The notes under the pieces were generated by a model. That model saw only the letters and a program-made list of their open reading frames with translations. It was not told the origin of the DNA and ran no database searches. A program made the translations under genes and the position numbers. Shown one piece after another: positions 8,600-17,151 of a stretch of DNA of 64,000 bases (within the stretch, counting starts at the first letter, position 1; each line of letters begins with the position of its first letter). Source of the stretch: Glaciecola sp. HTCC2999 (GTDB lineage Bacteria > Pseudomonadota > Gammaproteobacteria > Enterobacterales > Alteromonadaceae); the NCBI RefSeq assembly GCF_000155775.1, contig NZ_DS989812.1:193640-257639 (forward strand). The letters run 5' to 3'.

Positions 8600-9354
8600 G
8601 TAAAGCTATGCACCCACAAACCTAATAATAAGGCGCTAATTATACTGGTGCTTGTACCAAAAATGACATACTGACGATGCAGAGGTTTTGCGAGTATTTT
8701 TTCTTCTCGCAAACGCACAAACAACTTACCGATAAACAGTAATACCGGTATCACGTACTGACCAGTACCGACGGAAAATAACACGATAGTGCGCTCAATG
8801 ATCCCAACATAATGCCCTTCTTTTGATGGACTAATGGCGATAGTGTTATCTTTTTGATGCATTTTTTCACGTAAAGGCATCAAGATCACCATAATGGTAA
8901 TGGCCATTGGATTAGCTAAAAATATCAAAGCTGCGATCCAAATGATCGGACGCTGGTAAGAATCTAATAAATTAATAGTGGTCTCAGGGATCACATGCCC
9001 ATCAATAAGTAAATAAGTGGCCAAAATCAAAATGAGAATATGACTAATTTGGTCCGCTAAATAATAAGGTAAGGTGAAGGTTTGGTAAGTTTTCCAAATA
9101 TCGATGGCATAATGGGTACTGATAATTAACGCCCAGATCCCCACTATCAACCATGACCAATTAAATCCAACCAGCCAAAATAATGTGGCACCCGTCAGCA
9201 GTACATGTGTCAACATGTGGCACAGCAACCCAATCGAACGCTCGTGATGAGCGACTTTATCCATTATCCAACTATGACGTTGCAGGTAATAATCCGCGAG
9301 ACAATGGGCGATAAATAAAAGTAAAAATATAATCATCACTATATGATAGAGCAA
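8596..9354 (-). CDS. DUF3307 membrane protein
   Basis: A 252-residue integral membrane protein with about six to seven transmembrane helices. The N-terminal pattern FIAHCLADYYLQRHSWIMDK, followed by HMLTHVLLTG and HYAIDIWK, is the DUF3307 signature, with conserved His and Asp residues inside membrane segments. Its function is unknown. It is divergent from the RNase J-like gene, sharing a 90-base promoter region that holds a long inverted repeat. Confidence 0.78.
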   Translation of the reverse strand: MLYHIVMIIFLLLFIAHCLADYYLQRHSWIMDKVAHHERSIGLLCHMLTHVLLTGATLFWLVGFNWSWLIVGIWALIISTHYAIDIWKTYQTFTLPYYLADQISHILILILATYLLIDGHVIPETTINLLDSYQRPIIWIAALIFLANPMAITIMVILMPLREKMHQKDNTIAISPSKEGHYVGIIERTIVLFSVGTGQYVIPVLLFIGKLFVRLREEKILAKPLHRQYVIFGTSTSIISALLLGLWVHSFT

Positions 9355-9365
9355 TTCATTGTTTT

Positions 9366-9402
9366 ATTCATCGAAAAATTCATTATGTACCATTCGATGA
9401 AT
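9366..9402. repeat. 10-bp inverted repeat in a divergent promoter region
   Basis: ATTCATCGAA (9366-9375) and TTCGATGAAT (9393-9402) are perfect reverse complements separated by 17 bases. The pair lies between the DUF3307 start and the RNase J-like gene. It could be a two-half-site operator or a 5' leader hairpin. No regulator is identified. Confidence 0.55.
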
Positions 9403-9434
9403 GCTATGATAACGCATATATAAACTTTATATTT

Positions 9435-9447
9435 GAGGTGATTTATT
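9435..9447 (+). promoter_or_regulatory. Ribosome-binding site with probable ATT start codon
   Basis: GAGG at 9435-9438 is followed six bases later by ATT at 9445, the first in-frame codon positions after a stop at 9439-9441. The family-conserved FLPLGGCGEIG begins upstream of the first TTG (9493), and no ATG, GTG or TTG exists between 9442 and 9493 in this frame. An AUU start, as in infC, is therefore the best reading. Confidence 0.5.
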
Positions 9448-10815
9448 GCCATTCAGCTAACGCCTAATCATACGCAGTTTTGGTTTTTACCATTGGGTGG
9501 ATGCGGCGAAATTGGGATGAATCTTAATCTTTATGGTCATAATGGACAATGGCTAATGGTTGATTGTGGATTAACCTTTAACTCACCGCTTAATCCGGCA
9601 CATGATAAAGATGAATACGTTAAGCGACATGAGTTAGTCGCAGCAGATCCGTCATTTATTGAAGACCGACGAGATCAACTTGCTGGTATCATTATTACTC
9701 ACGCGCATGAAGATCATGTCGGTGGGATCCCTTACTTATGGGAGCGCTTTAAACAACCTATCTATACCACTAAATTTACGGCTGAAGTGTTGCGTCGAAA
9801 ACTCAGTGAAGTCGAGTTTGGGCATCTAGTGGATATTGTTGAAATCGAGCCGTTAGATGAATTCACCATAGGGCCATTTAGTGTTAAGTGGTTACCGATT
9901 ACTCATTCATTACCTGAACCTTGTGGCTTGATGATTTCCACGCCTGCGGCAAAAGTATTTCATACTGGAGATTGGAAGTTAGATTCGAACCCAGTGGTGG
10001 GAGAGGGCGTCAATCGTGATCATTTTATGCATCTTGCTTCACTAAATGTCGATGCGATGGTATGTGATTCAACTAATGCGTTAAAACACGGTAATTCTGT
10101 GTCTGAAAGTGCTTGCGAATCAGGGTTATATCATTATATCAATAGCGCGCCAAAACGCGTGGTTGTGACGTGCTTTGCCTCAAATATTGCGCGTTTAATT
10201 ACGATTGCTCGCGTGGCCCAAAAAACCGGTCGGCGAATGGCAGTATTTGGTCGCTCATTAGTGAATATGATAGGCATTGCACGACGAACGGGTTATTGGC
10301 CTGAGGACTGTATCATGATTGATCGTCGCCATGTCGGCTACTTACCTGAAGAGGAAGTGTTAGTAGTGGCTACCGGCTCTCAAGGTGAACCCCGAGCAGC
10401 TCTGGGACAATTGGCAAAAGATACTCACCGTGATTTATCTTTAAGCGCCAAAGATACGATTATATTTAGTACGATCACGATCCCTGGTAATGAAAAGCCC
10501 ATTGAACAGTTAGTTAATGCTTTCATCGCACGACAAATTCAAGTGGTTCAAGCGCATGATGCGGTACTCCCGATTCATGCATCCGGTCATCCTAATGAAC
10601 AGGAATTAAAAAGTATGTACCAATGGGTCAAGCCTTTGATTAGCGTGCCTGTGCATGGTGAACCTGAACATTTACAACGACACGGTGAAATAGCGCGTGT
10701 TACAGGTGTTAAATCCAGTTTAGTCGGGCAAAATGGGGACCTGTTTCAACTCTCGTCGCCGGTGATGATCAAACGTGGTGTGGTTAACGCTAAACGAATT
10801 GCGGTAAAAAGGTAG
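9445..10815 (+). CDS. Ribonuclease J-like metallo-beta-lactamase/beta-CASP protein
   Basis: About 456 residues if translation begins at the ATT at 9445. The conserved family N-terminus FLPLGGCGEIGMNLNLYG lies partly before the first conventional start (TTG 9493), which would cut the protein to 440 residues and lose FLP. Motifs are THAHEDHVGG (metal ligands), HTGDWKLD, a beta-CASP domain and the late HASGHPNEQEL with PVHGEPEHL. RNase J proteins degrade and process RNA as 5' exonucleases or endonucleases. Gammaproteobacterial members are shorter than those of Bacillus and their role is less clear. An RNA target is inferred. A one-base indel in the 5' end would be an alternative explanation. Confidence 0.8.
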   Translation: MAIQLTPNHTQFWFLPLGGCGEIGMNLNLYGHNGQWLMVDCGLTFNSPLNPAHDKDEYVKRHELVAADPSFIEDRRDQLAGIIITHAHEDHVGGIPYLWERFKQPIYTTKFTAEVLRRKLSEVEFGHLVDIVEIEPLDEFTIGPFSVKWLPITHSLPEPCGLMISTPAAKVFHTGDWKLDSNPVVGEGVNRDHFMHLASLNVDAMVCDSTNALKHGNSVSESACESGLYHYINSAPKRVVVTCFASNIARLITIARVAQKTGRRMAVFGRSLVNMIGIARRTGYWPEDCIMIDRRHVGYLPEEEVLVVATGSQGEPRAALGQLAKDTHRDLSLSAKDTIIFSTITIPGNEKPIEQLVNAFIARQIQVVQAHDAVLPIHASGHPNEQELKSMYQWVKPLISVPVHGEPEHLQRHGEIARVTGVKSSLVGQNGDLFQLSSPVMIKRGVVNAKRIAVKR

Positions 10816-11104
10816 CACCACGTAACCGTCATATATTATCAATGTGATACATTTGCTCGTTTAATATCATGGCATAGTTACCGGTTGTTAAAAATTTGAA
10901 AAACAATACAGAATGAAAATTTTTACTCAAACATCTACAAAAAAGTAAAGAAAACACAACAATTGAGCAGTAATTTACCCAAAAACTGGTTACAATTAAT
11001 TAGCAAATTTGCTGTTCTTATGTATGATATTAATTAAATGTTAATTACATATGGTCAACTAAGAGCTTCAGTGCCATTCGATAATAATAAAAAGCGATAA
11101 AATA
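10816..11104. other. Largest gene-free gap; AT-rich promoter region of the acyl-CoA ligase gene
   Basis: This 289-base stretch has no credible coding frame. It holds a 12-bp perfect palindrome AGCAAATTTGCT (11002-11013), an AACTGGT half-site resembling FadR binding sites just before it (around 10984), and AT-rich stretches suited to a promoter. No terminator hairpin for the upstream gene is evident. Confidence 0.5.
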
Positions 11105-12748
11105 ATGACAGAGTTTAAATCTCCTTTAGATATGCTTTACCATTGGGAAACCAATCATCCAAATGACGTGTATTTACGTCAACCCATTAACGGCAAAATT
11201 CACAGTTTTACTTGGGCCGAGATCGGTCTTGAGGTGCGCAAGGTCGCCGCAGGATTAAAAGCCTTATCTCTAGCACCAGGTAGTCGTATTTGTATATTTT
11301 CTAAAAACTGTGCGCAGTGGTTTATCACTGATTTAGCGATCATGATGGCAGGGCACGTTTCTGTACCTATTTTCGCGACAGCCGGTGGCGATACGATTAA
11401 TTATGTATTAAAGCATGCTGACGTAAAACTGATGTTTGTTGGTAAGTTAGATAATATTGAGTCAGCAGTTGCGCCGATTCCTGAAGATATGCCGACAGTA
11501 TCATTTCCGTATGAAGGCATTCCTGGAAAAACGTCTTGGGCAGAATTTACAGATATTGCCCCATTAGCTGATAATCCAACGCGTGATAAAGACGAGCTGA
11601 TGACGATTATTTATACATCAGGCTCTACCGGCCAACCGAAAGGCGTTATGCATAGTTTTGCTACCATTAACTGGGCTGCACATGCTTGTTTAGCCCAATT
11701 AGAATGTGATAGCTCTGACCGAGTGATGAGTTATTTACCGCTTGCTCATATCACTGAGCGAGTCATCATTGAGCTGGCCAGCTTTTATTCAGGCATGCAA
11801 GTTACCTTCGTTGAATCATTAGATACATTCAATCATGATGTGGTCAACGCACAACCAACGTTATTTGTTTCCGTGCCTCGTTTATGGACAAAATTCCAAA
11901 TGGGCGTACTGGCAAAAATGCCACAGAAAAAACTATCTTTACTCTTAAGTATTCCAATTATTAAAGGCATAGTAGCTAAGAAAATTAGATCTGGCTTAGG
12001 GCTTAATTCGACACGTTTATTTGCATCGGGGTCAGCACCTCTAGCTCCTGCGGTTATTCGATGGTTCGAGAAATTAGGCATTACTATTTCTGAAGGGTGG
12101 GGGATGACTGAAAACTCTGCTTATGGCACTTCTGCCGTCCCATTTCGTTCAGATAAAGTAGGCACGATAGGCAAAGCGTATGATGGCGTGGATATACGTA
12201 TTTCCGAAGAAGGTGAAATCCAAGTCAAAGCGCCTTGCGTCATGCTGGGTTATTATTTAGAACCTGAAAAAACAGCTGAAACCATGACCGAAGATGGATA
12301 TTTACGCACTGGGGATAAAGGCGAAATAGATCACGAAGGCTTTGTCAAAATTACCGGACGTTTAAAAGAAATTTTTAAAACCTCCAAAGGTAAATACGTA
12401 GTACCTGCCCCAATTGAAGCTAAAATTGTTGAAAATATCAATGTTGAACAAGTGTGTGTGACTGGAGGGGATTTACCTCAACCGGTTGCATTAATGGTAC
12501 TTTCAGCAGAAGCGAGCCAACTTTCTCGAGATGAGTTATCCGCATCATTATCACAGACATTAGAACGTGTGAATAGTACGCTTGAAAGTCATATGCGCAT
12601 GGATAATTTTATTGTATTAAAAGACGAATGGACAATTGATAATGCGTTACTCACACCGACCTTAAAAGTAAAGCGTCATGTGCTAGAAGAACGTTTTTCT
12701 GATGTCATTCAAGCTAAGTATAGTAACAAAGTCGCTTTTATTGATTAG
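11105..12748 (+). CDS. Long-chain fatty acid--CoA ligase (AMP-binding)
   Basis: A 547-residue adenylate-forming enzyme that activates fatty acids to acyl-CoA through an acyl-AMP intermediate. Visible motifs are the P-loop YTSGSTGQPKGVMHS (about residues 173-187), the adenine/acyl site GWGMTENSAYG, TGDKGEIDHEGFVKITGRLKE and the C-terminal lysine region KGKYVVPAPIEAKI. It resembles the bubblegum/FadD15-type long-chain ligases. It is monocistronic, ending at a strong terminator. A palindrome and a weak FadR-like half-site upstream hint at fatty-acid control, but this is not established. Confidence 0.88.
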   Translation: MTEFKSPLDMLYHWETNHPNDVYLRQPINGKIHSFTWAEIGLEVRKVAAGLKALSLAPGSRICIFSKNCAQWFITDLAIMMAGHVSVPIFATAGGDTINYVLKHADVKLMFVGKLDNIESAVAPIPEDMPTVSFPYEGIPGKTSWAEFTDIAPLADNPTRDKDELMTIIYTSGSTGQPKGVMHSFATINWAAHACLAQLECDSSDRVMSYLPLAHITERVIIELASFYSGMQVTFVESLDTFNHDVVNAQPTLFVSVPRLWTKFQMGVLAKMPQKKLSLLLSIPIIKGIVAKKIRSGLGLNSTRLFASGSAPLAPAVIRWFEKLGITISEGWGMTENSAYGTSAVPFRSDKVGTIGKAYDGVDIRISEEGEIQVKAPCVMLGYYLEPEKTAETMTEDGYLRTGDKGEIDHEGFVKITGRLKEIFKTSKGKYVVPAPIEAKIVENINVEQVCVTGGDLPQPVALMVLSAEASQLSRDELSASLSQTLERVNSTLESHMRMDNFIVLKDEWTIDNALLTPTLKVKRHVLEERFSDVIQAKYSNKVAFID

Positions 12749-12780
12749 AGCATCGTTGTTGATATACACGCTAAAATGTA

Positions 12781-12806
12781 AAAGCCCTCGTTAATGAGGG
12801 CTTTTT
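12781..12806. terminator. Bidirectional intrinsic terminator
   Basis: A nine-base-pair stem AAAGCCCTC/GAGGGCTTT with loop GTTAAT and a T-run on the plus strand and a shorter one on the minus strand. It separates the convergent acyl-CoA ligase and dUTPase genes. Confidence 0.9.
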
Positions 12807-12824
12807 AATGTGGTCTAATTTTCA

Positions 12825-13481
12825 TTAGTTATTAGGGTAGCGAAGCGAAAGTTGCTCATAAACGGCATCGGCATAATTATCTAACGTTGAATCTAAGGCC
12901 GTTAAAACGTCTACCAGATGTTCATTATCCTCTCTTCCAGCCCATTCTTTAATATAAGTGCCTTCTTTATAGCCGTGATCTTGGCGGAAAAAGTTGAGAA
13001 TGTTTTTACCGACATATTGTTCAAATAGCGTGTCAGTCGACATCTCACATTGAGCAATAATCGTCATAAATAAACTGACATTAAAACGTTTAGCTGCTGC
13101 AAGTCCGGTCATTAATTCTAAATTATTGAGTAAATCTTGCTGAGCAAATTCATAGATGTTGCCATCAAAGGTTAATGCCGTCTCCGATTCGGACAACTGT
13201 TGAGCGATGACTTTAGCACTTGCTTCAACATCACCTTGATATTCAATGAGAATATGTGAAAGGGCAAAATGCCAAATATCAACACATTCCATTTGTAATT
13301 GTGGCAAGTCTTTTTCTTGGGCTTTCCACCATTTCCAACCGTGATGTTCGATAGCTTCAACTGATTCGACCATGGCCGCTCGCATGAATCCATAACCGGC
13401 GTTAATCCATTCAGGATTAACCTTGGCATTCATTTTTTGTTGTAAATCAAGCATAGTTGCTAGTTGTTGTGCATGTAACAT
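12825..13481 (-). CDS. Dimeric dUTP diphosphatase (dUTPase_2 family)
   Basis: A 218-residue all-alpha NTP pyrophosphatase of the MazG-like fold that hydrolyses dUTP to dUMP, keeping uracil out of DNA. Metal-binding acidic motifs are visible: ESVEAIEHHGWKWWK and QLQMECVDIWHFALSH (the ExxE and ExxD pairs). The start at 13481 is preferred over the in-frame ATG 12 bases upstream because GGAAG lies five bases before it. The C-terminal region GHKNILNFFRQDHGYKEG-like segment (NILNFFRQDHGYKEGTY) fits the family. It is single, and convergent with the acyl-CoA ligase gene. Confidence 0.9.
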   Translation of the reverse strand: MLHAQQLATMLDLQQKMNAKVNPEWINAGYGFMRAAMVESVEAIEHHGWKWWKAQEKDLPQLQMECVDIWHFALSHILIEYQGDVEASAKVIAQQLSESETALTFDGNIYEFAQQDLLNNLELMTGLAAAKRFNVSLFMTIIAQCEMSTDTLFEQYVGKNILNFFRQDHGYKEGTYIKEWAGREDNEHLVDVLTALDSTLDNYADAVYEQLSLRYPNN

Positions 13482-13707
13482 AGACACTTCCATCGAATTA
13501 TAATTTGCTTAGTGTAAACTGTTTTTATTGAGTGGGTAAAGTGTGTCGTTGATTATACAAAATTTATCGAATACGTATTGCAAAACACCCACTGGTAGTG
13601 TTTACTTAAGAGGTTACTGTATAAACATACAGAGCCAATAATAGGTGAAAGAGTTGCTTTATTTTTGAGCATTTTACTCGTATTGCTGATGTACAAGGAA
13701 ATCAATT

Positions 13708-16700
13708 ATGTTTCATGTGGTGCCGTCCAATAAACAAGAGATACTGACCCAAGTATTGATTTCGTTTATTCAGGATGATTATCAACAAGGCATTCGCGGT
13801 GTTTTTGAACCCACTACGATAGTAGTGGAAAGCCAAGGCATGCAACATTATTTGAATATGGAAATTGCCAAAAAGACAGGTTTGTCTATGAATATTGACT
13901 TCCCTTTAGTGTCGCGTGAAATCTATAGTATTTGTCGTTCGATATTAGGCGATAAAGTGCCTCAAGATTCACCATTTAAGCGTGAATATTTGGTTTGGAA
14001 TATTTTTACGATATTACAAGATCCCGGTTTTATTAGTGATCCTCGTGCGGCTTATGCCAATGCGTATTGGCAAGAGCAGCCAGAACCTCTTTTGCAATGT
14101 TTTCGCTTAGCCAAGCAATTGGCCGATGTGTATGAACAGTACCTCATTTATCGCGAGGATTGGTTAACCGCATGGGAACAAGGCAATCTAAAGGGATTAA
14201 ATGATACTCTCGAACCTTGGCAGCAGCTCATTTGGGAACAATTAGTTGCGATTCATCCTGACCATCCGGCAGCATTACGCGCCGCGGCGATATCCCAACT
14301 TGCGACGCATCAGGCTAAGCTACCTAAATCCATTACTATCTTTGCTGTGAATACGTTATCACCGACACAAATTGAATTTTTTAGTGCGGTGGCGCAATAC
14401 ATTGATGTGTATTTGTTTTTCTTAAATCCTTGTAGTCAATATTGGGGGGATGTGGTTAGTGATAAAGTGCTATTACGTGAACGTTTATCGAAAGGCATAG
14501 ACGAACTAAAGGCTGAAGATATATCACATCCCATTTTAGCGAATTTGGGTCAACAAGGAAGGGGATTATTCAACCAGTTACAAGATATTAATTACCCGGA
14601 TATGACCGACAGTCAGTTATTTATTGCACCCACTGCAGATGATGCACCGAGTCTCTTAAAACAAGTTCAGGCAGACATCGCTAGTGCACATGTTACGCCG
14701 GTGACACTTCATCCGGAGGATATTGATGCGTCCATTCAAATTCACAGTGGCTTTAGTGCTATTCGAGAAGTACAAACACTACACGATGAATTACTGCGAA
14801 TATTAACCGCCGATCCTGATCTACAGCCTCATGATATTTTGGTGATGTGTCCGTCGGTAGAAGAATATGCGCCATTTGTAAACAGTATCTTTAGACCCAG
14901 TTATAAACCGGCTCAAACGGATTCTCCTCAGTTAGTGTGTTCGATAGCAGATCGAGCTCCACTGAACTCTGAACCAACAGTCATGATGTTTTTAGATATG
15001 TTGTCATTACCAGATAGTCGTTTTTCGGTGACCAAAATCATTGATTATCTGCGGATCCCTAGTGTCCAAAAAAATCTCAATTTGACGGAAGATGAATTAA
15101 CCTTGTGTATTAACTGGTTATCTATGTCACAGATTAAGTGGGGGTTGAATCAAGCCCATAAAGCGTCTTGGTTGGATAACGAAGCAGTGACTGAGCATTA
15201 CACATGGGAGTGGGGATTAAGTCGATTAGCATTAGGTTGTTTACATAGTGAAATGCAAGAACATCATGATGAGTTTGCGTATGTGGATGCAGTTGAAGGC
15301 CTAAATAGCCGGATTTTAGGCAAACTCTTAGTTCTGGTAAATCGTCTTTCGACCTTTCGAGCACAATTGAACGGGGATAAATCGATTCAAGAATGGGAAC
15401 GTCTCTTACAGGAAATGAGTCAGTCGTTGTTTGGAGAAACGTCGACTCAGTTGCGAGCTCAACAGATGATTGAGCAAACGATCAGTCAATTCAGTAAGCA
15501 AGTACAAACGGCTGGTTATGAGTCGCCCATCGGGTTGGCGCTTGTACGAGAAAGTTTGTCGGATAAATTTAGTACGCCCGATGCATTGAATCAATTTTTG
15601 ACAGGCCAAGTGACGTTTAGCTCAATGGTGCCGATGCGAAGTGTGCCGTTTAAGATGATCTGTATTCTCGGTCTCAATGATGGTGCTTTTCCGCGCATAG
15701 CCTTACCTAATAGTATCGACTTAATTGCACAAAGTGAAAAGCAACGTGGTGACAGGTCACGACGCAATGAAGATCGATATTTATTTTTAGAAGCCTTAAT
15801 ATCAGCCCGCGATTATTTATACCTAAGCTACCAAGGCCAGAGTGCGAAAGATAATCAAACCATTGAACCGAGTTTGGTTATCCAAGAGTTACTCCATTAT
15901 TTAGATCAAAAATTCATCCTTGCAGATCCTCAGAACGAAAAGCCTGAGAAATTTTCTGAACGTATTGTACGACGCGCGCCATTGCAGCCATTTAGTCCCA
16001 CATTGTTCGCATCGAATGAACATGATTTTGAACAAAAGGGATCGTTTGACCAAGGGTGGTTAGCATTAGCTAAAAGTGGTGTGTTACCTGCCAAAACTTC
16101 AACTATTACAGTACCAGATGATATTTATCTTGATCATAACGATATGACAGCGCTCTTTATCAATCCACTCAAGCTGCATGTCAATAAACAATATGATGTG
16201 GTGCTAGATGAATACATTAATGTGATGGATGATGTTGAACCGTTTTCATTAGACGGTTTATCGAAAGATAAACTCCTCGTACAAGCATTGAATACAGCAT
16301 CTGCGACGATAGATTATGATAATGCTAACGACATGGGATTAGATTTTGTAAAGCCTTTAGTGAACACCGGAGATGTCTCGCAATGGATGCTAAAGAGTCA
16401 GCAAATGTCTTTATATGATGGATTACACAGGACGATAGCAGAAAGTTTAGCTCAACAGCCCGTCACTACTGCTCGTCATAATCAAGTGGTGAAATGGCAA
16501 TTTGAGCATTTTCAGTTTCATGTTAATGCATTATTTGCCATTGATGATGAATACCATAGTCATACGTTTTTACATAAGGTGATGACTAAATCTCGACTAT
16601 TTGAGCTAAAGTTGTCGCTATTGATGACCCATTGTTTGAAATTGATGTGTTTTGGGACGACCGGAGATACCTCTATACGGTATCTAAATAGCCGGGAACG

Positions 16701-17151
16701 AACAACCGCAGGTCAAAAATCAGTGTGTCTTGAAGTTAATACGCTGCATATTCCATATGATTTTATGACGCCAGAACAGGCTGATATAGTGCTCAAGCTA
16801 TTTTCAGCGCAGTATATCCAAGCATTGCGTGAACCGCATTTTATTCACTTAGATGTGTATCAAAATTTAGAGAGTATACGGCGGCAATATGACAAAGATG
16901 TAGTGAGTAATTTTAAGCAAATACCTCACATTGAGTATTTATTGGATGATTATGGTGAACAACGTGAAGATAAATTTTCTTCTTATGCATGGAATGTTAA
17001 TACCTACTGTAAATGGCTATTTCCGCATGGTTTTTCACATCAAGATATCGCATTAACTAACATCGATGAGTGGTATTTTCATCCGATCATTCAAGTGGTC
17101 TTATCCGGTGATTTTTCACCACTTGACCCGAGTGTGGGAGTCTCTTTATGA
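13708..17151 (+). CDS. recC: Exodeoxyribonuclease V subunit gamma RecC
   Basis: A 1147-residue RecC, the Chi-recognising subunit of RecBCD, which processes double-strand DNA ends for recombination. The N-terminus MFHVVPSNKQEILTQVL and VVESQGMQHYLNMEIA, then GLNDGAFPR and the NEDRYLFLEALISARDYLYLSYQGQSAKDN region of the inactivated helicase-like domain, are typical. Length matches the family (about 1120). Its stop overlaps the recB start by ATGA. The pitrilysin gene ptrA, which lies between recC and recB in E. coli, is absent. Confidence 0.95.
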   Translation: MFHVVPSNKQEILTQVLISFIQDDYQQGIRGVFEPTTIVVESQGMQHYLNMEIAKKTGLSMNIDFPLVSREIYSICRSILGDKVPQDSPFKREYLVWNIFTILQDPGFISDPRAAYANAYWQEQPEPLLQCFRLAKQLADVYEQYLIYREDWLTAWEQGNLKGLNDTLEPWQQLIWEQLVAIHPDHPAALRAAAISQLATHQAKLPKSITIFAVNTLSPTQIEFFSAVAQYIDVYLFFLNPCSQYWGDVVSDKVLLRERLSKGIDELKAEDISHPILANLGQQGRGLFNQLQDINYPDMTDSQLFIAPTADDAPSLLKQVQADIASAHVTPVTLHPEDIDASIQIHSGFSAIREVQTLHDELLRILTADPDLQPHDILVMCPSVEEYAPFVNSIFRPSYKPAQTDSPQLVCSIADRAPLNSEPTVMMFLDMLSLPDSRFSVTKIIDYLRIPSVQKNLNLTEDELTLCINWLSMSQIKWGLNQAHKASWLDNEAVTEHYTWEWGLSRLALGCLHSEMQEHHDEFAYVDAVEGLNSRILGKLLVLVNRLSTFRAQLNGDKSIQEWERLLQEMSQSLFGETSTQLRAQQMIEQTISQFSKQVQTAGYESPIGLALVRESLSDKFSTPDALNQFLTGQVTFSSMVPMRSVPFKMICILGLNDGAFPRIALPNSIDLIAQSEKQRGDRSRRNEDRYLFLEALISARDYLYLSYQGQSAKDNQTIEPSLVIQELLHYLDQKFILADPQNEKPEKFSERIVRRAPLQPFSPTLFASNEHDFEQKGSFDQGWLALAKSGVLPAKTSTITVPDDIYLDHNDMTALFINPLKLHVNKQYDVVLDEYINVMDDVEPFSLDGLSKDKLLVQALNTASATIDYDNANDMGLDFVKPLVNTGDVSQWMLKSQQMSLYDGLHRTIAESLAQQPVTTARHNQVVKWQFEHFQFHVNALFAIDDEYHSHTFLHKVMTKSRLFELKLSLLMTHCLKLMCFGTTGDTSIRYLNSRERTTAGQKSVCLEVNTLHIPYDFMTPEQADIVLKLFSAQYIQALREPHFIHLDVYQNLESIRRQYDKDVVSNFKQIPHIEYLLDDYGEQREDKFSSYAWNVNTYCKWLFPHGFSHQDIALTNIDEWYFHPIIQVVLSGDFSPLDPSVGVSL

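Noticed and set aside
9493-10815. TTG at 9493 as the start of the RNase J-like gene
   Set aside because: It would remove FLP of the conserved FLPLGG opening and has no ribosome-binding site at the right distance.
13570-13579. Palindrome AATACGTATT upstream of recC
   Set aside because: Only 10 bases, AT-rich and without extension; easily due to chance.
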